Source of the DNA: Streptomyces sp. 1331.2
GTDB lineage: Bacteria; Actinomycetota; Actinomycetes; Streptomycetales; Streptomycetaceae
DNA length: 64,000 bases
Direction: 5' to 3'
NCBI RefSeq assembly: GCF_900199205.1
Contig: NZ_OBMJ01000003.1
Coordinates: 248,001-312,000, forward strand
The notes under the pieces: model-generated
The model's input: the letters and a program-made list of their open reading frames with translations, nothing else
Told to the model about the DNA's origin: nothing
Database searches by the model: none
Part shown: piece after piece, positions 57,701 to 64,000 of the stretch
Position numbering within the stretch: the first letter of the stretch is position 1
Layout of the letters: each line of letters begins with the position of its first letter
Program-made: the position numbers and the translations under genes

Positions 57701-58132
57701 ATGAGCAACCAGCCCATCCCCCTCAGCCAGGCCCTGGCCTCCTTCGACGCGCTGTGGAGCCCCCGCATCGTCTCCCGCGTCAACGACTACGACGTCCGCA
57801 TCGCCAAGGTGCAGGGCGACCACATCTGGCACGTCCACGACGACACCGACGAGTTCTTCCTGGTGCTCGACGGGGAGTTGCGCATCTCCCTGCGCGAGCC
57901 CGGGGGCGAAGCCGGCAGCGGGCCCGGCGCCGCGCCCGTGGTCGAGCGCACGGTCGTGCTGCCGCAAGGGTCGGTCTTCACCGTCCCGCGGGGCACGGAG
58001 CACAGGCCGTCCGCCCCGTCCGGTGCCTCGATCCTCATGTTCGAGCCGACCGGCACGCCCACCGTTGGCGACCGCCACGACGACATCCCCGACCACGTGG
58101 ACGCGACGACCGGGCACGCCCTCGACGCGTGA
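57701..58132 (+). CDS. cupin-domain protein
   Basis: A 143-residue protein from ATG 57701; an ATG at 57692 is also in frame but has no ribosome site. The cupin motifs HVHDDTDEFFLVLDGEL (His44, His46, Glu51) and PRGTEHRPSAP (His101) make the metal site. Single-domain cupins of this size are oxygenases, isomerases or simple ligand-binding proteins. Its position beside GlxA suggests it acts on the regulator's unknown inducer. Confidence 0.85.
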   Translation: MSNQPIPLSQALASFDALWSPRIVSRVNDYDVRIAKVQGDHIWHVHDDTDEFFLVLDGELRISLREPGGEAGSGPGAAPVVERTVVLPQGSVFTVPRGTEHRPSAPSGASILMFEPTGTPTVGDRHDDIPDHVDATTGHALDA

Positions 58133-58140
58133 ACCCGGCG

Positions 58141-58167
58141 GCGGGGCCGGTCGGTGACCGGCCCCGC
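58141..58167. terminator. 12-bp perfect bidirectional terminator
   Basis: GCGGGGCCGGTC-GGT-GACCGGCCCCGC lies between the convergent cupin and membrane-protein genes, 8 bases after the cupin stop. A direct repeat of its right part (GGTGACCGGCCCCGCAACGG) follows at 58189-58210. Confidence 0.75.
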
Positions 58168-58217
58168 AACGGTGCCCCGGGTCCGCACCGGTGACCGGCC
58201 CCGCAACGGTGGCGGGG

Positions 58218-59219
58218 TCAGCCCCAGGGCGAGGGCGGGAACCAGAGGTACCCGAGCCTGGCCAGCATCCGGACGTCCCAGTACACGAGGGTGAAGACGC
58301 CGGCGACGAGGAAGGCCGCGGCGGTCAGGATGCTGATCCGGGTGGGGTCGGCGGCGAGGCGGCGTTGGAGGCGGCCGCCGGTGCCGCGGGCGAGCAGGAG
58401 GAAGAGCAGTGCCATGACCGCGATGTTGCCGATCGACTGGAGGAGGAACGCGCCGGCGCCGTAGAGCGGGTTGTGGGTGTTGGCGGCGTGCCGGAAGAGG
58501 TCACGGAAGAGCGGGTACGGCCGGCCGATCAGGAAGCCACCGATCAGGGCGCCGACGAGGACGAGCGGTGCGTTCGGGAAGCGGCGGGACAGTGCGGCCA
58601 GCGGATCCCTGATCAGGCCGACGGCGGCCAGGCCGAGCACGACCATCACGAGCCCGATCAGGCCGAAGGTCGCCATCGACTGGATCGAGCGGGGGGTCAG
58701 GCCCTTGCCCGCGGCCGTGGAGAACTGCGGCATGTGCGTGCCGGCGAGGCCGACCAGCGCCCCGTACGCGGCGGACACCGGTGCCATGCCCGCGAAGATC
58801 CAGCCGAGCGGCCGGGCGACGTGCAGGAGGCGGCCGCGCCGTGACGGGGTCTGTCCGACCAGCGGGCCGACGGCGCCGAAGGCCGCGATGTTGCAGGCGG
58901 TGAACGAGCCGGCCAGGCCGGAGACGAAGGCGAACAGGATGCCGGAGAGCACCCCGGTGATCGGCGTGCCGTGGGCGTCGTGCCCGAGCAGGGCGTCGGC
59001 GCTGCTGAAACCGATCTCGTCGTCGACGAGTTTCGCGTTCCAGGCGTACGCCAGCAGGAGCCCGCCGGCGGTGCCGAGCAGCAGGGTGGGCCAGCGGCGC
59101 GCGGGGAAGTCCCCGGTGACGAACAGTGAGGTGCGGGAGGGGCGGTGCCGCGGGCCGTGGCGGGCCGGTGTGCCGGACCGGCCCGACCGGCCCGACCGGC
59201 CCGACGCGAAGGTGCTCAC
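58218..59219 (-). CDS. polytopic membrane protein with a Cys/Asn motif
   Basis: A 333-residue protein from GTG 59219. The N-terminal 35 residues are basic with GRSGRSGRSG repeats (encoded by a 9-bp GACCGGCCC tandem repeat). Then seven or eight hydrophobic segments follow, including VSGLAGSFTACNIAAFGAVG with a single Cys in the first part and RPYPLFRDLFRHAANTHNP before a later segment. This resembles DsbD/CcdA- or YeeE-like membrane transporters, but I cannot assign it firmly. It is downstream of the AhpD-like gene by 8 bases, so the two may handle thiols or peroxides together. Confidence 0.7.
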   Translation of the reverse strand: MSTFASGRSGRSGRSGTPARHGPRHRPSRTSLFVTGDFPARRWPTLLLGTAGGLLLAYAWNAKLVDDEIGFSSADALLGHDAHGTPITGVLSGILFAFVSGLAGSFTACNIAAFGAVGPLVGQTPSRRGRLLHVARPLGWIFAGMAPVSAAYGALVGLAGTHMPQFSTAAGKGLTPRSIQSMATFGLIGLVMVVLGLAAVGLIRDPLAALSRRFPNAPLVLVGALIGGFLIGRPYPLFRDLFRHAANTHNPLYGAGAFLLQSIGNIAVMALLFLLLARGTGGRLQRRLAADPTRISILTAAAFLVAGVFTLVYWDVRMLARLGYLWFPPSPWG

Positions 59220-59227
59220 CGGGCGGT

Positions 59228-59767
59228 TCAGTTGCCGCCGCCGTAGCCGGAGTCGACGATCCGCTTCGCCCCCTGGGCGTAGTACTCCGGGTCGTCGGGC
59301 AGGTCGGTGGCCAGGCCGTCGACGTACCGGTTGTACATGCAGAACGCGGCCGCGATCAGGACGGTGTCGTGGATCTCGGTGTCGCCGGCGCCGGCCTCGC
59401 GGGCGGCCGCCACCGCCTCCTTCGAGACCGGCCCGACCGCCCCCTGCACCTCCGCCGCGATCCGCAGCAGGGCCCGCATCCGGTCCGTCACCGGCGCGGT
59501 CGCGGGGTCGGCCAGGACCGCCTCCACCAGCTCCTCGCCGCCCTCCAACTGCGCTGCGGCGAAGGCGCTGTGGGCACCCGTACAGAAGCGGGTGCCGTTG
59601 AGCCGCGACACGTAGGCGGCGACCAGCTCGCGCTCGCCCCGGCTCATCGGCGCGGGGTTGCGCAGCAGCGCGTCGGCGAGCATCCCCAGCGGGGCGGCGG
59701 TGTCCGGGCGCAGGGTCAGCAGGCCGCTGATGCCCGGCAGACCGTTGTCGATGCTGATGTGCGGCAC
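59228..59767 (-). CDS. AhpD/carboxymuconolactone decarboxylase-like protein
   Basis: A 179-residue all-helical protein from ATG 59767. RFCTGAHSAFA gives Cys62 and His66; the usual CxxC of AhpD has lost its second Cys here, so it may use a Cys-His pair or be a peroxidase-related variant. IHDTVLIAAAFCMYNRYVDG is the conserved last helix. The likely role is peroxide or organic-hydroperoxide detoxification. It is immediately upstream of the membrane-protein gene and behind twin operators at 59791-59829. Confidence 0.82.
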   Translation of the reverse strand: MPHISIDNGLPGISGLLTLRPDTAAPLGMLADALLRNPAPMSRGERELVAAYVSRLNGTRFCTGAHSAFAAAQLEGGEELVEAVLADPATAPVTDRMRALLRIAAEVQGAVGPVSKEAVAAAREAGAGDTEIHDTVLIAAAFCMYNRYVDGLATDLPDDPEYYAQGAKRIVDSGYGGGN

Positions 59768-59790
59768 GGTGAACTCCCTTGTCGGGGAAG

Positions 59791-59829
59791 GATGGAGAGC
59801 GATCCATCAAGGATGGACAGCGCTCCATC
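59791..59829. promoter_or_regulatory. two tandem 18-bp operator sites
   Basis: GATGGA-GAGCGA-TCCATC (59791-59808) and GATGGA-CAGCGC-TCCATC (59812-59829) are the same inverted repeat spaced 21 bases centre to centre, two helical turns. They are just upstream of the AhpD-like gene. The GATGGA/TCCATC arms resemble TetR-family operators; no regulator gene is adjacent. Confidence 0.65.
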
Positions 59830-60191
59830 GTCGTGACAGCCACACCGGTGCACCAACTTCGAGATTGCTCCGGTCCGTCGGATCCGGTGGTCAGTCGGTC
59901 CGCCCGGTCGAGGTCCGGGGCAGGCGGCAACTTCCGCCCCTTCCCGCCCACTTGCCCCGCCGCCACCTTCCGCGCCCGTCCCGGGGGGCCGCCGTCTCAC
60001 TCCTTGGGCAATTCATGGGCAAAGCCCGGTAAAGGCTGCGAACGCCATCTTGAGGCCGTCGACGACCCGTCAGTAACGTCATGGTCACACCAACTCGCCG
60101 GCGGGGCCGTGCGAGCGGTGCGGTCACCGGCACGGACGTGGGACGGCACGTCGGAACGTCCCGTCCCGTCCTGTCCCGTCCTGCCACTGAC

Positions 60192-60226
60192 ACCAGGCAC
60201 CAGGCACCAGGCACCAGGCACCAGGC
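60192..60226. repeat. ACCAGGC x5 minisatellite
   Basis: Five exact head-to-tail copies of the 7-bp unit ACCAGGC, followed by a partial copy, in the leader region of the sedolisin gene. Confidence 0.85.
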
Positions 60227-60402
60227 ACCAACACCCCGGGGCCCCAACTCCCGTCCAGCGCAAGCTCCAAGCCGGCCCGCGGCCATCCGCCGGGGCCGGC
60301 CCGCACATGCCGCGATCCGTCAGCACGGGCCCGAGCCCGTACCGGCGCACACCCCCCAATGCCGGCACCGGCCGCGCCCTCATCCCCACGGAGGGTCGAT
60401 CC

Positions 60403-62451
60403 TTGCGCTTCAAGTCCCCCGGCAGGCCGCGCCTGCCCAGAGCCCGCAAGCTCCTCGCCGTCCTGCCCGCCCTGGCCATGGCCGGCGCCGGGCTGCTCGT
60501 CACCGCCCCCGGCGCCACGGCGGCCGCCACCGCGCCGCACTCCGGCGCGCACTCCAACGAGCCCGCCACCGCGACGACGACCGCGACCGCCGCGACGACG
60601 ACCGCCCCCACCAAGCGGCTCTGCGCCGCCCCCACCCACCCCGGTGAGATGGCCTGCCTCGCTCTGGCCCGCACCGACATCGCCCAGCAGCCCGGCCTGG
60701 CACCGAACATCAACCCCTCCGGCTACGGCCCCAGCGACCTCACCTCCGCCTACAAGCTGCCCGCCTCGGCCGGCTCCGGAGCCACCGTCGCCATCGTCGA
60801 CGCCAACGACGACCCCAACGCCGAGTCCGACCTCGCCACCTACCGCTCCCAGTACAACCTGCCCGCCTGCACCACCGCCAACGGCTGCTTCAAGAAGGTC
60901 GACCAGCGCGGCGGCACCAGCTACCCGACCGCCGACAGCGGCTGGGCCGGCGAGATCTCGCTCGACGTCGACATGGTCAGCGCGGTCTGCCCCAACTGCC
61001 ACATCCTCCTCGTCGAAGCCGACAGCGCGACCATGGACAACCTGGGCGCCGCCGTCAACACGGCCGTCTCGCTCGGCGCCAAGTACGTCTCCAACAGCTA
61101 CGGCGGCTCCGAGGACTCCACCGACCCCAGCTCGGACAGCAGCTACTTCTACCACCCCGGCGTCGCCATCACCGTCTCCTCCGGTGACTCCGGCTACGGC
61201 GTCGAGTACCCGGCCGCCTCGCAGTACGTCACCGCGGTCGGCGGCACCAGCCTCAACCGCGCCTCCAACACCCGCGGTTGGAGCGAGAGCGTGTGGGGAA
61301 GCAGCTCCGGCGGCAACGGCGCCGGCTCCGGCTGCTCCGCGTACGACGCCAAGCCGAGCTGGCAGCACGACACCGGCTGCGCCAAGCGCACCGTCGCCGA
61401 CGTCTCCGCGGTCGCCGACCCGGCCACCGGCGTCGCCGTCTACCAGACGTACGGCGGCAGCGGCTGGAACGTCTACGGCGGCACCAGTGCCTCGTCCCCG
61501 ATCATCGCCGCCGTCTACGCGCTGGCCGGCACTCCGGCCTCCGGCACCACCCCGGCCTCCTACCCGTACGCGCACACCGGCTCGCTGTTCGACGTGACCA
61601 GCGGCGCCAACGGCAGCTGCTCCCCGTCCTACCTCTGCACCGCCGGCAGCGGCTACGACGGCCCGACCGGGCTCGGCACCCCCAACGGCACCGCCGCCTT
61701 CACCAACGGCAGCACCGGCGGCAACACCGTCACCGTCACCAACCCGGGCAACCAGACCACCGCCCAGGGCGGCTCGGTCAGCCTGCAGATCCACGCCACC
61801 GACTCCGCCTCCGGCCAGACCCTCAGCTACAGCGCGAGCGGCCTGCCCACCGGGCTGTCCGTCAACTCCGGCACCGGCCTGATCACCGGCACCGCGAGCA
61901 CGGCCGGCAGCTACACCGCGACGGTGACCGCCACCGACGCCACCGGCGCCAGCGGCTCCACCACCTTCGGCTGGACCGTCACCGGCACCGGCGGCGGCTG
62001 CACCGGCACCCAGCTGCTCGGCAACCCCGGCTTCGAGACCGGCAGCGCCTCCCCCTGGACGGCGACCAGCGGCGTCATCGACAACAGCAGCAGCGAGCCC
62101 GCGCACGGCGGCAGCTGGAAGGCCTGGCTCGACGGCTACGGCTCCAGCCACACCGACACGCTCGCCCAGACCGTCACCATCCCGTCCGGCTGCCGGGCCA
62201 CCCTCAGCTTCTACCTGCACATCGACACGGGTGAGTCCGGCTCCACCGCTTACGACAAGCTGACCGTCCAGGCCGGCTCCACCACCCTGGCCACCTTCAG
62301 CAACGTCAACGCGGCCGCGGGCTACACCCTGCGCAGCTACGACCTCTCCGCCTTCGCCGGCCAGAGCGTCACCGTCAAGTTCACCGGCACCGAGGACTCC
62401 TCCCTCCAGACCAGCTTCGTCATCGACGACACCTCCCTCACCACTTCCTGA
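60403..62451 (+). CDS. secreted S53 (sedolisin-like) protease with C-terminal beta domains
   Basis: TTG 60403 follows GGAGGG with a 7-base gap; the product is 682 residues. A signal peptide (ARKLLAVLPALAMAGAGLLV) and an Ala/Thr-rich linker precede the protease domain. EISLDVDMVSAVCPNC supplies the Glu and Asp of the sedolisin triad, VSSGDSGYGVEYPA the oxyanion Asp, and GGTSASSPIIAAVYALAG the nucleophilic Ser. From about residue 440 come a putative-Ig/cadherin-like domain (TATVTATDATGASGSTTF) and a carbohydrate-binding-like domain (NPGFETGSASPW). It would digest extracellular protein at acidic pH or in the cell wall. Confidence 0.88.
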   Translation: MRFKSPGRPRLPRARKLLAVLPALAMAGAGLLVTAPGATAAATAPHSGAHSNEPATATTTATAATTTAPTKRLCAAPTHPGEMACLALARTDIAQQPGLAPNINPSGYGPSDLTSAYKLPASAGSGATVAIVDANDDPNAESDLATYRSQYNLPACTTANGCFKKVDQRGGTSYPTADSGWAGEISLDVDMVSAVCPNCHILLVEADSATMDNLGAAVNTAVSLGAKYVSNSYGGSEDSTDPSSDSSYFYHPGVAITVSSGDSGYGVEYPAASQYVTAVGGTSLNRASNTRGWSESVWGSSSGGNGAGSGCSAYDAKPSWQHDTGCAKRTVADVSAVADPATGVAVYQTYGGSGWNVYGGTSASSPIIAAVYALAGTPASGTTPASYPYAHTGSLFDVTSGANGSCSPSYLCTAGSGYDGPTGLGTPNGTAAFTNGSTGGNTVTVTNPGNQTTAQGGSVSLQIHATDSASGQTLSYSASGLPTGLSVNSGTGLITGTASTAGSYTATVTATDATGASGSTTFGWTVTGTGGGCTGTQLLGNPGFETGSASPWTATSGVIDNSSSEPAHGGSWKAWLDGYGSSHTDTLAQTVTIPSGCRATLSFYLHIDTGESGSTAYDKLTVQAGSTTLATFSNVNAAAGYTLRSYDLSAFAGQSVTVKFTGTEDSSLQTSFVIDDTSLTTS

Positions 62452-62523
62452 CCGGTCCCCCGACGCCCGCAGGGGCCACAGGGATCACCGGGCCACAGGA
62501 ACCATCGGGCCACAGGAACCGCG

Positions 62524-62555
62524 GGGGCCGCAGCGCGCGCAGGCGCTGCGGCCCC
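62524..62555. terminator. 13-bp perfect hairpin after the sedolisin
   Basis: GGGGCCGCAGCGC-GCGCAG-GCGCTGCGGCCCC, 72 bases past the protease stop. Between the two, the unit GGGCCACAGG is repeated three times. Confidence 0.75.
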
Positions 62556-62630
62556 TGCGGCATTGCGCGTCATGCACCTCAGCGGCGCCCGCCCGGGGCG
62601 GCAAACCGACCGCATGCGACCATATCCGCC

Positions 62631-63881
62631 ATGTTCAGCACATCTCCGCCGGATCGGGACACCTCCCCGCCCGACCCGCGACGCCGCCTCCTGCTCGAAC
62701 TCGGTGCGGGCCTGTTGAGCGGCGGCCTGCCCGTCCACGACGTGGAGGAGGAGCTGCGCGGGCTCGGACGGGCCCTGGGGGCGCCCGACGTACGGGTCGC
62801 CGCCCTGACCACCGGGCTCTTCGTCGCGCTGGACGCGGACGACGCGGCCGCGTTCGAGCCCGTCGGCGCCGCGCTGCGGTTCGAGCAGACGGCCGACGTC
62901 CTCGACCTGGTGCACCGGCTGCGCGCGGGCGGACTCGACGGGCACCAGGCGCTGCGCGACCTGGACGCGATCCGCCGGGCGCCGGCCCGCTGGCCCGCCT
63001 GGGTCGCCGACCTGGGGATCCTGCCGGTCGGGGTCGGGCTCTGCCTCTACCTGCAGCCGGTGGCGGTGAACGTCCTCGTCACCGCGATCGGCTCGCTGAT
63101 CGTGGTGGGCCTCACCATGACGGCCCGCCGACTGCGGCTGGTGCGACCGCTGCTGCCGGTCACCGCCGGCTTCCTGGTCTCCGTCCTCGTCCTGGCCGCC
63201 GCCCGCGCCTCGCTGCTGGACGGGCCGCTGCGCACGATCGTCGCCACCCTGGCGATCCTGCTGCCGGGCGGCCTCCTGGTGACCGGCCTGTCGGAGATCG
63301 CCGCGGGCGCGGCCAGCGCCGGGACGGCCCGGCTGGTGTCCGGCTCCGTCCAGCTGGCGCTCTTCCTCACCGGCGTGGTCGCCGCCGCCACCGCCACCGG
63401 CGTCCCCGCCTCCGCCCTGGCCAACACCCAGGTGGCGACGCCCAGTTGGTGGATGATCTGCCTGGGCCTGGCGCTCGCCGTGGCCGGCGTCGTGATCAAC
63501 GTCAACACCCCGCCGACCGCCATCCCGTGGATCGTGGCGGTGATTGCGGTGACGGCCTGTGTGCAGGTCACGGTGACCACCGCCAACGGCGCGGCGGTCG
63601 GCGGCCTGGCCGGCGCGGTCACCGCCGCGGCCGCCGCCACCGTCGCGCACTGGCTGCGGCGCGGCTCCTCCTGGCAGGTGCTCTACCTCCCGGCCTTCTG
63701 GATCGTCGTCCCCGGCTCCTTCGGCCTGCTCAACACCGCGCAGATCGAGGTCGGCAACGGGGCGCACGCCGTCCTGACCGCCGTGTCGGCCGTGTTCGGC
63801 GTCTCCGTCGGCACCCTGATCGGCTCGGTGATCAGCCGCATCCCCCGGCCCACGGCCGCCCTACTGCACCTGCGGGCCTGA
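62631..63881 (+). CDS. ThrE-family threonine/serine exporter
   Basis: A 416-residue protein from ATG 62631. The N-terminal soluble domain (about 1-125; LLLELGAGLLSGGLPVHDVE with LRGLGRALG) is typical of the ThrE/YjjP family. It is followed by about ten hydrophobic segments in two bundles, for example AVNVLVTAIGSLIVVGLTMT and IVATLAILLPGGLLVTGLSE. It should export threonine, serine or small dicarboxylates across the membrane. It is monocistronic, following a strong terminator. Confidence 0.88.
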   Translation: MFSTSPPDRDTSPPDPRRRLLLELGAGLLSGGLPVHDVEEELRGLGRALGAPDVRVAALTTGLFVALDADDAAAFEPVGAALRFEQTADVLDLVHRLRAGGLDGHQALRDLDAIRRAPARWPAWVADLGILPVGVGLCLYLQPVAVNVLVTAIGSLIVVGLTMTARRLRLVRPLLPVTAGFLVSVLVLAAARASLLDGPLRTIVATLAILLPGGLLVTGLSEIAAGAASAGTARLVSGSVQLALFLTGVVAAATATGVPASALANTQVATPSWWMICLGLALAVAGVVINVNTPPTAIPWIVAVIAVTACVQVTVTTANGAAVGGLAGAVTAAAAATVAHWLRRGSSWQVLYLPAFWIVVPGSFGLLNTAQIEVGNGAHAVLTAVSAVFGVSVGTLIGSVISRIPRPTAALLHLRA

Positions 63882-64000
63882 CGGTACGGGCAGGACGACC
63901 CTGGCGAGCGGGCGGGCCGGCCGTCGGGCTGGGGGCTGGCGGGCGGCTTCGGGGGGCGCGCGACCCAGGGCGTGGCGTGCGCGGTCGCGCAACGGATCAT
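63862..64000 (-). CDS. C-terminal end of a gene running out of the window
   Basis: A minus-strand frame enters from the right edge and ends at TAG 63862-63864, overlapping the ThrE 3' end by 20 bases. It reads DPLRDRARHALGRAPPEAAR and ends PLARVVLPVPSGPQVQ with normal GC3 codon use. Only 45 residues are visible and no family can be named. Confidence 0.35.

Larger units (their letters stand above)
59768..60402. other. 635-base gap between AhpD-like and sedolisin genes
   Basis: Contains the twin operators (59791-59829), a possible promoter for the sedolisin (TTGAGG at 60050 and TAACGT at 60074, 18 bases apart), a GTCCCGTCCT doublet near 60163-60182 and the ACCAGGC minisatellite at 60192-60226. 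I looked for a c-di-AMP riboswitch, as found before some streptomycete wall hydrolases, and saw no convincing match. Confidence 0.4.

Noticed and set aside
59835..60402. c-di-AMP (ydaO-type) riboswitch before the sedolisin
   Set aside because: I looked for the conserved core expected upstream of wall-active secreted proteins and found no clear match.

Overview
This 64 kb window is very GC-rich, with strong GC3 bias, frequent GTG starts, GTGA/ATGA start-stop overlaps and AGGAGG-type ribosome sites. Gene content (many secreted hydrolases, GlxA/TetR/LysR/MerR regulators, Nudix enzymes, WD40 and TPR proteins) points to a streptomycete chromosome (Streptomyces or Kitasatospora), probably an accessory arm region. 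I see no rRNA, tRNA or CRISPR array.

Layout. 1-10.8 kb: mostly metabolic and secreted genes: the 3' part of an MFS exporter, a HEAT-repeat/MerR pair behind a MerR-type promoter, an SDR, a GH18 enzyme, a membrane esterase, a trypsin-like protease, small secreted proteins and a TetR/hydrolase pair. 10.8-13.7 kb: an orphan IS200/IS605-like relic, then a compact minus-strand cluster of subtilisin, small Cys protein, PatG-C-like protein and Cys-rich peptide that looks like an undescribed peptide-maturation system. 14.9-16.3 kb: a CD-NTase/SLATT pair (CBASS-like defence). 18.5-29.5 kb: an eleven-gene locus built around a thymidylate-synthase-fold protein whose key Asn is Asp, as in (d)CMP hydroxymethylases, with epimerase, carbamoyltransferase, glycosyltransferase, radical SAM, kinase, methyltransferase, phosphotransferase, Nudix, HTH-TPR regulator and a MurB paralogue. 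It is probably an uncharacterised nucleoside or glycoside pathway. 29.6-36.4 kb: remnants of a mobile element (MobC and integrase fragments) and a two-gene EACC1 plus caspase-SF1 helicase conflict system lying between two copies of an integrase-tail sequence. 36.3-48.7 kb: LD-carboxypeptidase-like, LysR/flavodoxin, a 1022-residue secreted enzyme, a GluRS, a vWA protein and a large WD40 protein. 48.7-50.5 kb: IS5-type transposase wreckage around a methyltransferase. 50.5-64 kb: FabV, a 42-residue peptide with a PCMT-like methyltransferase and a kinase (imiditide-like), a broken nuclease-like/TPR protein, GlxA/cupin, a membrane protein with an AhpD-like gene behind twin operators, a sedolisin and ThrE.

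At least five genes (SDR, alpha/beta hydrolase, a small secreted protein, GluRS, P-loop kinase) are interrupted by 1-2 base shifts, mostly in short G, C or A runs. That many in otherwise intact genes suggests base-calling errors, though real decay cannot be excluded from sequence alone. All family names come from recognising motifs by eye; no database search was run.
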